From NCBI RefSeq assembly GCF_022458985.1, contig NC_061771.1:31201764-31265763 (forward strand): a DNA stretch of 64,000 nucleotides, read 5' to 3'. Positions 31,690 to 45,114 of this stretch are shown in pieces. Below the pieces are notes generated by a model. That model did no database searches. It saw nothing but the letters and a program-made list of their open reading frames with translations, and was not told the origin of the DNA. Numbering within the stretch: position 1 is the first letter of the stretch; each line of letters opens with the position of its first letter. The DNA comes from Mugil cephalus (lineage: Eukaryota > Chordata > Actinopteri > Mugiliformes > Mugilidae). The position numbers and the translations under genes are program-made.

Positions 31690-34104
31690 ACTGTACAGAT
31701 CATGAGAAGCTGATTCATGCCTTCATGTCCAATAGACTCAACTACTGTAACGGTCTTCTTGCTGTTTGATACCCAAAAGGTATCAAACAGCTCCAGCTTA
31801 TTCAACGCTGCAGCTCGAGTTTTAACCAGAACAAAGTGATGAGAATCAGAATCAAGATCAGAATTACTTCATTGATCCCAGGGGGAAACTACTTTTCATT
31901 ACAGCGGCTCCAACCCAAAGTGTACCAGTGTTTAGAACAAAGAGCAATCAGAATAAGAAAGAGACAATAAGAATAAGTAAGAGAATGTAAAAAATATAGG
32001 AAAAATATATATAACAATATGTACAGGTATAAGTGAAGTGAACCTGTGTTCCGAGTTATTGCTCTACAGAGAAAAAATTATTGCACATGGTGAGAAATAT
32101 ATATGGAAATATATACAAGTGTATGAAAATAATAATGAAGTTAAACATATGTTATTACACAATCTCAGGGTCGGTATAGTTATAAACATGGATTATAGTT
32201 ATAAACGTTATTGCACATAGACCAGAGTCCCCGAGTATACAGGGAATGTGTACTGGTATATGAGATGAAGTGAACATGAATTGTTGCACATTAATGAATT
32301 ATTGCACATCAAATAATAAATGGGTTCCACACCCTCAGAGTGAGGCCTTATACAGCCTAATGGCCACTGGCAGGAATTGATTTCCTGTGACACTCTGTAG
32401 TACATCGTGTGTGATCATTTGGATGCGAAAGAACCTCCTGTTTTGGCCAGCACGTCATGGAGTGGGTCCGACTCAATGTCCAGGATGGCTTTCACCTTGT
32501 GAAACATTCTCCTGTCTGACACCACTGTCAGACAGGGTCCAGCTTCATTCCCACAACGTCACTGGCCTTGTGTATCAGTCTGTTCAACCTGTTGGCGTCC
32601 GCTACCCTCATCTTGAAGTGTCTCTGTAATCTCTCACTTCCTCCTTGTTGCCAGTCCTGAAAGCTCTCTTCTTTTCGTTCAGGATGTCGCTGATGTCCTT
32701 TGCCACCCACGACTTATTGTTTGGACTGTCTCTGCGAACAATGTGTCTAATAAAGATTGATATATCCTTAGATGCACTTCTGTGAGCCCACCGATTGCTC
32801 TCTGTATGATCACAACTGCCTGCCAGTCCGGACCTCAAAACAATCCCTGCGTGCCGCCCAAGGCTCCTCCAACCATCTCCTCACTGTCCTTGTGGTCACA
32901 GGCTGGCTCAGAGCATATTACCTCAGTTCTCAAGTCCTTACATTGGCTCCCAGTCAGCTACAGAATAGATTTTAAAGTTCTGCTACTGGTTTAGAAATCA
33001 CTTAAGATGGTTGCTGTCTTCAGACATGAAGCTGAACAGAAAGCCAGCGGCAGCAGCTCAGAGCAACAAGCTGCCAAACTAGGAGAAGTTCCCCTTGACA
33101 TCTGCACTGGATCCTTAATACTACAAAGGGCTACTCGGGAACAGATGGTATACAAAAATAACAGTTAAAAACCAGGCAACCAGATAAGAAATAGGCTACA
33201 TTGAACAAGACAATAGCTGGACAAGGGCGAAAAACATATAGTTGTTGGAATGCTGTATACAAGCAATCCAGACAGCAGGAATAATCATGCAGCAGATGTT
33301 AGGACAATGGATACTTGAAACCCAAATCAAGACTAGAAAGAAACAGCTGTTAGCCTAGTGTTTACATACATCCGTAATTAGCAAAAATGCTCTACACAAC
33401 CAGTAGAGAATGATGAAATACTACAAACAATGCTACAGCAAGGGGGAGACGCAGCCAGGACAGAATGGTCAGCAGGGAGATGCATCATCTCCCCACATCA
33501 GAGACATGGATACACCAAGATACACCAAGGGAAAAGGCCAGGAGAATAAATAGATGTTCTCACTGAACGCAGTCCAAGGTGTATTCTCCTGGATTGAATG
33601 CTGGATTGAACACATGGAATAAAAAATGTTTTAAGACTGTTTTTTTAACAATGGACAGTGAGGGGACTTCTCTGACGTATGCAGTGGTTGATGTTCCACA
33701 TTTTAGGAGCAGCAACACAGAAAAGCTCTGTCCCTCAACCTACTGATCGAGGTGAATTCCCTGAAAACTGCCTACAAGAGGAGTTAGTAAATAGTCTGTG
33801 GTTGTGGGTGGCTGACCGGTCAGAGAGAATTGCTGCGTTTTCCTCCTTGAGCGCTGGCTATAAATGTCTGGGATGGCGGGCAGCTCTGACCTGGTGATGC
33901 CCTGGGCTGATTTTACCACAATCTGCAGCGCTCAGCGTTCAAATGGGCCACCACTTCCTTATCATATCGTGATGTTTCCAATCAGAATGCTCTCGATGAC
34001 GCACCTGCAAAAGTTGGAGAGTATCCTGGTGTCATGACAAACCTCAGACGCAGCAAGAAGAAGAGGCGCTGTCTAGCTGCCTTTACGATGCTGGCTGTGT
34101 GGCA
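31690..34104. mobile_element. Second copy of the L2/Rex1 mosaic
   Basis: Repeats the 21350-25025 arrangement: split L2 piece, Rex1-like 3' part in reverse, L2 continuation (VLKSLHWLPVSYRIDFKVLL) and the TRIM linker fragment. It lacks the solo LTR and about 0.9 kb of the Rex1-like RT region. Homology stops near 34104. Confidence 0.8.
33008..33116 (+). pseudogene. Second TRIM linker/B-box fragment
   Basis: gttgctgtcttcagacatga to catctgcactgga, matching 23936-24042 and gene E 47538-47640, in the duplicated mosaic. Confidence 0.8.
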
Positions 34105-34114
34105 TGTATCACGG

Positions 34115-34630
34115 CTAATTCAACAATAAAGTAGGTTCATGTTATGGCCATCACTTTTAATTTTTCCTCCTTTGATTCTGAGCAATACACTTTTATTCGG
34201 ATATCTTCGATAGCGAAAAAAAAATTCTTCACTACACATAAGCCTATGTTGTTGTTGCCCGTCCTCGTTCCTAAGGCGCAATATACAGACGATTTGTCAC
34301 GCCCCTAGATGTCTGCTGCTGACGTAAAAGGTACCCTTCCACGTCTGTATTAGACGCTATGGGTTCTCAATTGACTTCAATGTAAACCCCCTCGCTTAGA
34401 GACGCTTAGAGCAGAGGCTGCAGTCCTCCATTCACTACAATAATAACCTGTTCGCGGCGAAATATGACACGGCGATTTTAAGGATTTATTCTAATGAGAT
34501 CGTCAACATTTCTCAATTTAAACACATCAAAATATATCTGATAATTCAACAATAAAATAGCTTCATGTTATGGCTCTCACTTTGAATCTTTTCTCCTTCG
34601 ATTCTGAGAAGTAAGATCCATTTTCAAACG
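34115..34630. repeat. Direct repeat pair, about 90 bp each
   Basis: 34118-34205 and 34540-34630 both read aattcaacaataaa.tag.ttcatgttatgg...tcactttgaatcttttctcc with scattered differences. The spacing is about 420 bp. Confidence 0.75.
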
Positions 34631-35540
34631 TTGCTGAACACGGTATGTCATTGAACACACCCTTTTTCGGCGGGATAAAGCTCCCACGTAAAAACAGTAA
34701 AAACACGCCAAAAAAATAGCACTAATAATACTATTAATAGCGTATCTCTACTCAAGATTTTAACATATAGGTTGGGAATATACCTTTCTGTTTGAAAATT
34801 AGTCGATATATGTTTTCTGAACCCTAATATCAGCATCCTAACCCTGAAGAAGAATTCAGGAACTACATTTTTTTCCGAGTCACAATACACAATAGCTTGC
34901 CGCACCATTTAATTTGTAGTTCTGATGTATTCTCTCTATTATGTAAAATTGTGATTGTGATCTTAGAAAACTTTGCATGGGCTTTAGGGCCTGGGGAGCA
35001 CAACTGTTTGATCAGATTTCATCTTTGTCATTGGTAAGAAGGTGAAATCAGGATTTTTCAAGGTTTCAACACTAGTCAATAGCGCTACCTATTAGTTTGC
35101 CTTTAGGTATCATAGTAGATGTCAATAATTTTCAAAAAAACGTTGACCCTGTGTCTGTAGCATGTTTTGTTGTTGAACAGTAAGCAAATGTGTCTCAGGT
35201 ACAAGGTTCAAATGGCACACCTGAGGAGCAGGACCCGCCCACAACTCTCATACTGACATGTTACTCCTCAGGTCAAGACCTTTCAAACGACGTCATCGGG
35301 ACGGGAGTGGTGATTGAATCTATACATGTGTTTTACGCATGAAAAGAAAATAACAAACCTAACAAAGCATTATGTACATTAAATCTGTTCCCTTTCAGAC
35401 CTGGAATCAGTCTGGAAAACACTATGTGATTGCAGAGTGTTTCATACAGAGGTGGAACGGTACCTTTTTCGTTAGTAGCAGACGTCTAGGGTCGTGACAA
35501 ATCGTCGGTATATTACGCCTTGGGAATGAGAACGGGTTGT
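34245..35540. mobile_element. Inverted-repeat-bounded element, unclassified
   Basis: The left end (ttcctaaggcgcaatataca, gacgatttgtcacgcccct, gtctgctgctgacg) and the reverse complement of the right end (35455-35540) match over about 80-90 bp at roughly 80% by eye. The interior has no long frame, so a non-autonomous DNA transposon is likely. Confidence 0.55.
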
Positions 35541-35708
35541 GTTAGAAGGATATGAGGCACTGCTCATCACGAGGCAGTATCATCCTTACAGAGAAGCATG
35601 GTGGTGGCAGCCCACATCTGAACTTGAAGCAGGAAACAGACTGTGACGAGCAGAGCTGCAGTCAGAGGAAGTGGTCGAGGAACAAATTCAACATCACTTT
35701 CCTGACCT

Positions 35709-35718
35709 GAAAGTCAAA
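35709..35718 (+). promoter_or_regulatory. Conserved GAAAGTCAAA box upstream of TRIM D
   Basis: Identical ten bases at the same distance from the 5'-UTR donor as in A. Confidence 0.4.
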
Positions 35719-35818
35719 CTTTGTCAGAACGACGGTAGAGCTGCAGTCCAGACAAATCTCTGTGTTTCTATCTGAAGTAAATTCATCTGATCTTTCTCAA
35801 CATCTGACTCAAATACTG

Positions 35819-36009
35819 GTGAGTACAGCTGACAACATTAACTGTGTTTCAACAACCAGCATCAAAACTTAGAGCTTCAACCCAACAGGAAGTTCTACTC
35901 ATTACACTTCACACTGACTCAGCATGTTTCTTTAGAAGTTCAATAATTCAATAATAATCAATAAATCTCTACTTAAACTGTGTTTTTCTCTCTCGTTGTG
36001 ATTGTGTAG
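35819..36009 (+). other. 5'-UTR intron of TRIM D (191 bp)
   Basis: gtgagtac donor and gattgtgtag acceptor; same length as in A and E. Confidence 0.8.
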
Positions 36010-36011
36010 AC

Positions 36012-37298
36012 ATGTCTGCTGCCAGCTGTCTACTATATGAAGATGAGCTTCGATGTTCCATCTGTCTGGATGTGTTCACTGATCCAGTCTCTACACCATG
36101 TGGACACAACTTCTGTAAACACTGCATCACTCAACACTGGGATACTAATGAGCTATGTAAGTGTCCAATGTGTAATAAACTGTTTCAGACAAGACCTGAA
36201 GTTAACATCAACACATTCATCTGTGAGATTGTTGCTCAGTTCAAACATGAAGCTCAACACGGAATGAAGACAGAAGATAAAGTTGAGCAGATGATCCAGA
36301 AGATTGTGGAGATGAAAGAGTCAGTGAAGATGAGTATATATGCTGCAGACAGAGAGAAAGCAGAAGGTGTTCAGGTCTTCACTGCTCTGAAGGAGTCTGT
36401 TGAGAGAGGCCTGGACCAGCTCATAAAGGAGATCGAAGACAAACAGAAAACAACAGAGAAACAGGCTGAAGGTTTCATCAAAGATCTGGAACAGGAAGTC
36501 TCTGAGCTGATGATGAAGAGCTCTGAGGTAAAGCAGCTCCTACACTCTGAAGACCACCTCAACCTCCTCCAAAGCTTCTCCTCCCTGAAAGCTGCTCCAC
36601 CCACCAAGGACTGGACAGAGGTCAGCGTCCGTCCACCATCATATGAGGGGACTGTGGTGAGAGCTGTGACTCAGCTGAAGGAGAAACTCAAGAAAGACAT
36701 GAAGAAGCTGCTTGAGGCTCAGCTGAAGAGGCTCCAGCAGTATGCAGTGGATGTGACTCTAGATCCTGATACAGCAAATCCTTACCTCATCTTGTCTGAT
36801 GATGGAAAACAAGTTTACTGTGGTAATGTGAGGAAGAATCTTCCAGACAACCCAGAGAGATTTTCTATATACGGTCTTGTTTTAGGAAAGCAGAGTGTCT
36901 ATTCAGGTAGATTTTACTTTCAGGTTCAGGTTAAAGGAAAGACTGGATGGTATCTAGGAGTGGCCAGAGAGTCAATCGACAGAAAGGGAGAAATCAGTCT
37001 GTGTCCTGAGGATGGTTTCTGGACTGTGTGTTTGAGAAATGGAAATGGGTATGATGCTAATGCTGATACTCCAGTGTCTCTCTTTCTTGATTCTCGTCCT
37101 GAGAAGGTGGGGGTGTTTGTGTATTATGAGGAGGGCCTGGTCTCCTTTCATGATGTAGATACTGCAGCTCTTATCTACTCCTTTACTGGCTGCTCCTTCA
37201 GTGACAAACTTTATCCATTCTTCAGTCCTAATCCAAACTATGGTGGCAAAAACTCTGCACCTCTGATCATCTGTCCTGTCAATCAAACTGTCGAATGA
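36012..37298 (+). CDS. TRIM D: RING-coiled-coil-PRY/SPRY E3 ligase lacking a B-box
   Basis: 428 residues, closest to A. The RING has all eight ligands (CSIC, CGHNFCKHC, CPMC). The coiled coil has the A/D-specific four-codon deletion after MIQK and the common B-box deletion (QHGMKTEDKVEQ). PRY starts at LDPDTANPYL. SPRY has YLGVARESIDRKGE and SLCPEDGFWTV, ending CPVNQTVE. The last codon before the stop differs from the paralogues because the stop position has moved by one codon. A and D form the duplicate pair of the 12.1-15.4 and 35.3-38.5 kb blocks. Likely an immune-type E3 ubiquitin ligase; target unknown. Confidence 0.93.
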   Translation: MSAASCLLYEDELRCSICLDVFTDPVSTPCGHNFCKHCITQHWDTNELCKCPMCNKLFQTRPEVNINTFICEIVAQFKHEAQHGMKTEDKVEQMIQKIVEMKESVKMSIYAADREKAEGVQVFTALKESVERGLDQLIKEIEDKQKTTEKQAEGFIKDLEQEVSELMMKSSEVKQLLHSEDHLNLLQSFSSLKAAPPTKDWTEVSVRPPSYEGTVVRAVTQLKEKLKKDMKKLLEAQLKRLQQYAVDVTLDPDTANPYLILSDDGKQVYCGNVRKNLPDNPERFSIYGLVLGKQSVYSGRFYFQVQVKGKTGWYLGVARESIDRKGEISLCPEDGFWTVCLRNGNGYDANADTPVSLFLDSRPEKVGVFVYYEEGLVSFHDVDTAALIYSFTGCSFSDKLYPFFSPNPNYGGKNSAPLIICPVNQTVE

Positions 37299-37545
37299 AT
37301 GAATTCAAACTCATTAATCTTCACTCTTTATTTATCTTTATTTTATTTATTTATTTATCCACACTCTGTACATATATGCTTTAATACTACAATACTGGTA
37401 CATCTGAAAACACAAATATATCAATGGATTACACAGATGAGATTTCTTGTTTTAATGTTCATGCACTGTTGATTCATGAAACTCCATGGGATCCATCATG
37501 AAAAACAGTTCTGTGTAATGTGTGGTGACTGTAAAATGAGGTACA

Positions 37546-37551
37546 ATTAAA
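37546..37551 (+). terminator. ATTAAA polyadenylation signal of TRIM D
   Basis: ATTAAA in the same 3' flank context (gtacaattaaaggccaag) as A and E. Confidence 0.6.
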
Positions 37552-37621
37552 GGCCAAGAGCTGTGTACTGGGTTGTCACCTATGTTTTTGTCTAATGTCA
37601 CCATCGTTAACATGGTTTCTT

Positions 37622-38830
37622 TCTTAAAACAAAAAGAGGGAAAAAAAAAGAATTCATACTTTAACACTGATACCAAAAATTTTAACATAAATGATCACAC
37701 TTCACAAAGCTTCACTCTACAGAGGCAAACCAGAGAAGGGTGCCCCCTTTTCCCTCTATTGTTTGCTGTATTGATTGGACCACTTGCATCAGCAATATGT
37801 CACAACACCAATCCATGGTATCCACTCGCCTATTTCTGAACATAGAATCATTTAATACGCTGACAATGTTTTACTCTACTTGCAACAACTGTGCAGTTCA
37901 TTACAGGAAGTGTATAACTGTATCTTGAAATTCTCACCCCTCTCTGACTACTCAATCAACAGGTCCAAATGAACAATATTACCAAAAACGGAGTATGCAT
38001 GGGATCCTGCAGATGAGAATCCTCATCTTCCCCTATCCACGGGAAATATCAAATACTTGGGTATAAATATCTCACCTAAACTATCAGAGTTAGTGCAACT
38101 GAACTTTGATCCACTCCTGGAGAAAATCTGTGATCACCTGTGGCGCTGGGCCAATCTTCCTATCTCTCTTATGGGACACATAGTGTCGCCACAGTTAAAA
38201 TTTTACCTCAAATTAATTATTTATTCTCCATGATCCCATTCGAAACCCACAGCAAAATGGCTCCAGAACTTAGATTCTGCTATTAGAAAATTCTACTCAA
38301 AGAAAAAAAAGACAAGAATTAGCCTCGCTACCCTTCAAAAAATAAATAAATAAATAAATCAGGATGACTGGATACACCTAGCTTTATGAATTACTACCTG
38401 GCAAATCAGCTGCCATACATCACTAAATGGATAAACCCAGAGGCAGATCACAAATTATGTCTTGAACTTGAACAGGCGGACTACTACAACATGTGAATCT
38501 CTGACCTGCCCTTTATTACAATCACCCTTAAGGGTCATGCTTCAAACCCCTATTATTGCCTCCACACTTTCTGCTTGGTGGAAAAGTCTAGAGAACACAG
38601 GTTCCCAACTGGAACCCTGTATGTTCTCTCCGTTCTGGCACAATCCTGACTTTATAAATAACAAAGTCGCTCTTCAACTCAATCACCCACCTCTATCACC
38701 TGTTCAGGGGAAACCTACTTCTGAAACACATTATTTGAAACTTTTGATATCTACCAATACCTACAGGTGTTCAAAACAATCAAGAAGAAACTTCCAATGC
38801 TCCAGAATACCATACAGCCTGCAGAACTGG
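37622..38830 (+). mobile_element. L1-like LINE fragment, second copy
   Basis: Collinear with 14470-15400, then continues beyond the breakpoint of the first copy: IIASTLSAWWKSLENTGSQL and FSPFWHNPDFINNKVAL, the C-terminal part of L1-group proteins. Multiple stops; inactive. Confidence 0.75.
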
Positions 38831-38989
38831 TCACCAATGTCAGGATGTGTGGGTTTAGAGGTAGGACCCATATGCAGGATAATTGACAAGGAGGCAGGGA
38901 ATCCGGGAAAAAGAGGTTTTTAACGAAGTCTTCCCACACACCTCCTGCCGAAACTCCTTTAGCCCCTTCCTGTGCCACAGCCCCCCTGG

Positions 38990-39600
38990 TCAGACATATC
39001 TGTGGACTTCGTAACCGGGCTCCCCACTTCACAAGGTAACACCACCATTTACCACAGACCATTTTTCTAAGATGGTAAAATTCCTTGCCCTTCCCAAGTT
39101 ACCTCTCCTGTCTACTGTGTTCAAAGACTTTGGGTTCCCAAAAAGCATTCTGTCTGACCGAGGGCCGCAATTTGTGGCCCAGTTCTGGCGAGCCTTCTGC
39201 CCACTCATAGGTGCCCAACCCAACCTCACATCTGCCTACATCTCTCAGAGTAATGAACAGACCCAGAGGCTGAATCAGGACCTTGAAACAGGACTCAGAT
39301 ACTTAACATTGCAAAATCCCTCTGCCAGGACGTTGCTGTTCCCTTTGCAGTCGCCATGGTCTGGAAATGCAGGGGAATGGGTGCCCCGTCTACTCAGTGA
39401 GGAAGTTGCTGGTATGGCGGCAGGGGTGTGGTCTCCAATATTTGGTAGATTGGGAAGGAGGAGCCCGGAGGAGAGGGGCGGAATTGGAGTCCCCTCTGCC
39501 ACATAGTGGACCCGCAGCTTGTCCGAGCCTTCCACAAGGACACCTCCCATGGGGCCGCCAGGCGTCGGCCCTAGGAGAGTGGGTACTGTAAGGACCATAT
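38990..39600 (+). mobile_element. Ty3/gypsy integrase and chromodomain remnant
   Basis: Broken plus-strand frames give [16 protein letters not shown], then [18 protein letters not shown], the DRGPQF integrase core block, and [26 protein letters not shown] chromodomain-like motif follows at about 39440. A large part of the integrase is deleted. Vertebrate chromovirus-type retrotransposon relic. The 39600-39900 sequence with a gcataaaaattg box may be LTR remains. Confidence 0.75.
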
Positions 39601-39899
39601 AATGTGGCCCCGACATAAGACTGTCTATTGTTAGGTTTGTAGTTGAGTTTTCCGTCCTTGTCCCATTTCCTGTTTTATTTTGCAGTCTGTGTTTTACCCC
39701 TGTCTTCCTGTCAAGTTTCCCGCTTGTGTGATTGTGTTCCCTGCCCCATGTGTTTCACCTGTGTCTCATTGTCTCCCTAGTGTGTGGCATAAAAATTGTG
39801 CTTCCCCTTCCTCCTGTGCCAGATCGACTTGTCATGAGCATTCCAGCATTATTGAGTACCCCTGAGTATTCTTGAGTGACGTTTAGTTAGGACTGAATG

Positions 39900-41497
39900 C
39901 TGAAATGGAAGACTGGTGTTGGTGGGCCGGAGTTGTTGGTTTAAGACCGTTTAAGTAATAAATGATTGTGTTGTTTCAGAAATAGGACAGATCTGCAAGT
40001 CAGCTGTGCCAAAGAGGACCAGAAGTGAAGGGTTGAGGCTGTAAATTCCATGCATCTTAGGAAACCGTAGAAGGTCAGACTGAACATGGCATTTAAAATT
40101 TGAGTGAAGCAAAGGATACTGCAGAGTATCAGAGTGGATGGTGTTAACACAGCGTGACAGCAAGTGGAAAGTGAAATTGAGGCTAGTTCTTGGTGTGAAA
40201 AACCTCTGAGAAGTGAGGAAATCTGGGGATGACCGTGATCTGGGCATGGGCTGCTCGTTAACAATTTTACATGAATTCTGTGGATGTTAAGTTCCCTTGA
40301 CCTGGAAGCTAGGCTGTTCCTTTAAAAATAAAGCTTGTCTTGACATTCCAGAAATCCATTGGCTGGATGCTGACGAAGGGAAGGAATGCGAAGAAGTGCA
40401 AGATCAATATAATTACCATCAATACTTTGTTTACGCAGACTGGTGGTGACTGGAGAAGGGCAGGTAAAAGAGGTAGGCTAGAGGATGGGAGGATTAGCTG
40501 AGGCCACATTATAGGCGGACAATGCTGGGCAATGCCCTCTGGGATAGTAAAGGTTGGTAAGACTTTCAAAAATAATTCCAGTCTTAACTGACACCAGAAT
40601 CTATGCTGAGCATTTGGAGGAGGACTGAGGGGAAGGAGACATGGAAGGAGACATGGAAACCAAAAAAAGTTCAGGTGGTTGGCCAGGAGGATGGGTAGAA
40701 TGGAGGGGCTGCGCAGAGAGGTTGGCTTGAAGGAAAAGCAGAAATCAGAATCTAAAGTTAAACTGAAGCTTATTGTTGTTTTGCTGAACCACTTTAGTGG
40801 ACGTACTAAGTAAGTACGCAAGTAGTTTATTTTAATATTTACTACTCAAGTACTGAAAGTAAAAGTAAACAAAAGTAAACAAGTATTGTGTTACATAATT
40901 ATTAAAGACAGTGATCAAAAGTTTGAATGCCATTGTTTGAAAGTCATTGTTTATATTATTTCAAATGTTAAGTCTAAAGCACACAATTCCAGCTACTACA
41001 GCAGTGCAAAAACAGGAATGTACATGACAGAATACGTGTACATGGAGTCGATCACTATTGTAAAACCAATTAAAGCTGTCAAAGGCCACATACAAGTGGT
41101 TGTTATGTAAAAACAAAGTGTTTAGAGCACCTTATTGGGCTTAACTCTTTGTAAATAAAAACAGATAAAGCATGTCCTTAAGGTTGGTGCTTGTTATTTT
41201 GAAGCAAACTAATAAAGCTCAAGTATTCGCAATACAGGCAGGTAGGAAAGTGAAAGGCAGACCCACCTGGGAGCATGCTCTGCGTCTTTTTATAAAACAA
41301 AACCAAAAGCTGATTAACAATTACGTAACAGAGAGCTCCCAGCATTGAAAAAAAGTTAGCTAGTGAACATGAATGTCCACTAGATAGCTAGCTAGCTAAC
41401 ATTAACTTAACTAACATTAGGTAGGCACTTATTACTTTATTAATAATTACTAATATTTACCAATAGTAACCACAACTTTGATATACAGTTTTGTATA
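39900..41497. other. Intergenic repeat-rich DNA without recognised gene
   Basis: Long minus-strand open frames at 39941-40264 and 40309-40821 have no recognisable domain and biased composition. The 41380-41410 stretch has tagctagctagctaac-type repeats. No gene called. Confidence 0.5.
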
Positions 41498-41499
41498 TA

Positions 41500-43104
<1,605 letters not shown>

Positions 43105-43106
43105 TA

Positions 43107-43690
43107 TGAGTGTCTTGTTAGCTCAACATTAACTAGCTAGCTATTGCTATAGCTTTAACCAATTCTAGCCTTACCTCTGCGATGTATGCAGCTTGTTTAT
43201 TTCCTTGAGATTCAGCTGGAGTGGGGCCTTCCACACTCTTTGATCCACGTAAGGCACGATTCCTCTTCTTTTTTTTTTCAGCTTTGGGAAGAACACGCAG
43301 CCGCAGCCAAACTGTTGGGGTACCTGACGTCTGACACAGACACACCGCTTCTAGATGTATGACTGGGCCAATTGTAACAGTAAGGATGCGGCACATAAAA
43401 AATGTATCTGAGTAAAAGAATTAAACTCCTCGAAAATGTGTAGTGAAGTAAAAGTGGAAGTAGGAGAAGAAGACAATACTCCAGTAGAGTACAGATACAG
43501 CATTTTAGCACTAAACTACAGTAGTGAAGATGTTCTACTTCGTTACTATATATCTTTGTTCTTTTTGGAGGAATACTTGCCGATGTCCTCCAGATCGAGG
43601 TAAAAGGGGTTAAAGTATGCACCCCCCCCCAAAAAAACAAAACAAAACAAAAAGGTGGTTCAATGCAGTTCATCTAACATAAAATAACAG
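43107..43690. other. Flank of the Tc1 insertion, repeat-derived
   Basis: No gene. 43390-43490 (atgtatctgagtaaaag, gtagtgaagtaaaagtggaa) recurs in direct orientation at 44325-44425, so this is older interspersed repeat DNA into which the Tc1 jumped. Confidence 0.5.
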
Positions 43691-43691
43691 G

Positions 43692-44210
43692 GAGAGATTT
43701 CTTACCTTCACTCTGGCGTCCAAAACAGACAGCATTATCAGTCATCATTCATCCAACAGGTTAATAATCCACCGGTAATATTCCCGTTTACAACCCGTTC
43801 CTCGCGGTCAGCGCGTTTCAACCATTTGCATTGTGTGAGGAAAAAAAAAAAAGAAAAAACTTTGCAGCGCTGTTTCTGGTCGGCCGTCTCAGTCGTTTAC
43901 TCCTGGTCTTCTTCCACCAGGATACGGACTGCTTCACGGTTCCGACACGGCCTGTCTGGACCTGTGAACCCCTCCGTCTCTCGGCTTCTATCAGGGCACC
44001 TGAAGCTGAAGCGAGCTAAGCGAGCTTTTTTTTTCCTCCCTTTTCTTTTTTTTTTTTTTCTTTGACACGATACAAATGGTTGAAACGCACTGACCGCGAG
44101 GAACGGGATGTAAACGGGAATATATCGGTGGATTATTAAACTGTTGGATGAATGATGACTGATAATGCTGACTGCATTGGACACCAGAGTTAAGGTAAGA
44201 AATATTTCCT
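43692..44210. repeat. Long inverted repeat, arms about 150-165 bp
   Basis: 43692-43856 and 44045-44210 are reverse complements with few differences (catcattcatccaacag, taataatccaccg, cccgttcctcgcggtcag, gcgtttcaaccatttg). The spacer is about 190 bp and more GC-rich. No coding frame of interest. Confidence 0.88.
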
Positions 44211-45114
44211 GGACGTTTGATCAGTCGTGTCTCTGCTCGGATGTGTGGTGGACTGAGATCAGGAAGTTTTATATTTTTTTGAGGTCACGTTCCCTCCGTT
44301 ATTTTATGTCAACAAGTAACGATGCAGCACATAGGCTACATAAAAAATGTATCGGAGTAAAACTATTAAACTCATCAAAAGTATGGAGTGAAATAAAAGT
44401 GGAAGTAGAAGAATATAAAAATACAGCAGCATTCAAAGGAGGCACGTACTTCACTAGAAACAGAGCAGAGGTGGTTGAGTTTATGAAGAGAGTTGGAGCA
44501 AAGAATTTAATCTGGATGTTATGCTGTAGTTTCTGACTAAAGCAAACACTTCGATAACATGGTTTCATTTCAGGAATGTCACGTTGAATCTTGTCTTTCC
44601 AGTTTTGCTGTTCCTCTGACTGTAGCTCTGTTTCTCACCGTTTGTTTCCTCCTTCGGGTTTACACATTAAATTATCAAATCAAACATGTCACAACTGTCT
44701 TGAGCACTAGAATTAAGGTTAGTGTCAAAGTCAATTATTGTTTATTCAGATGGGTCTTAATGAGCCACATATGACCAAAAATAATTCCAGTGGAAAGAGG
44801 GGATGGTGTCGCAGGAGAAAAACTGCATTGAAGTAAATCAGACAATATTTAACATTATTGTCACTGTGGTTTTGTTCTAAAGCAGAAGTAGCTGTGTTTG
44901 TAACCAGCTCATTTGTTTTCATGGAGTCCTGTTGTCTTACTCTGTACTGTCATTGGCTGGAGGGTGAATTCACCCTCAACAAATGTTACAGCCCATAAAC
45001 AAAATAGAACCAAGATAAGAAAATAAGACAGAGAGCAACAGAACCACTGATACCAAATATTTACGCAACATGTTTTATTTTGTGTTAAGAAACATAAGTA
45101 ACAATTAGTCAAAT

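Larger units (their letters stand above)
29640..33800. other. Indel-dense duplicated block
   Basis: Homologous to 19260-25025 but carrying many single-base gains and losses in TRIM-like coding sequence, its flanks and LINE sequence alike. A cleaner stretch lies at about 30420-30720. The pattern may reflect unpolished assembly. Confidence 0.6.

Noticed and set aside
36972-37286. Antisense 104-codon frame over the SPRY of TRIM D (also at 20677, 58027, 13827 and 48740)
   Set aside because: The same antisense frame recurs because the SPRY coding strand is conserved; no independent start context or domain.
39941-40821. Long minus-strand open frames of 98-170 codons
   Set aside because: Biased, leucine/serine/proline-rich translation with no recognisable domain; neighbours are mobile-element debris.
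44165-44536. 123-codon plus-strand frame after the palindrome
   Set aside because: No recognisable domain; the part at 44325-44425 is a repeat also present at 43390, so it is repeat-derived.
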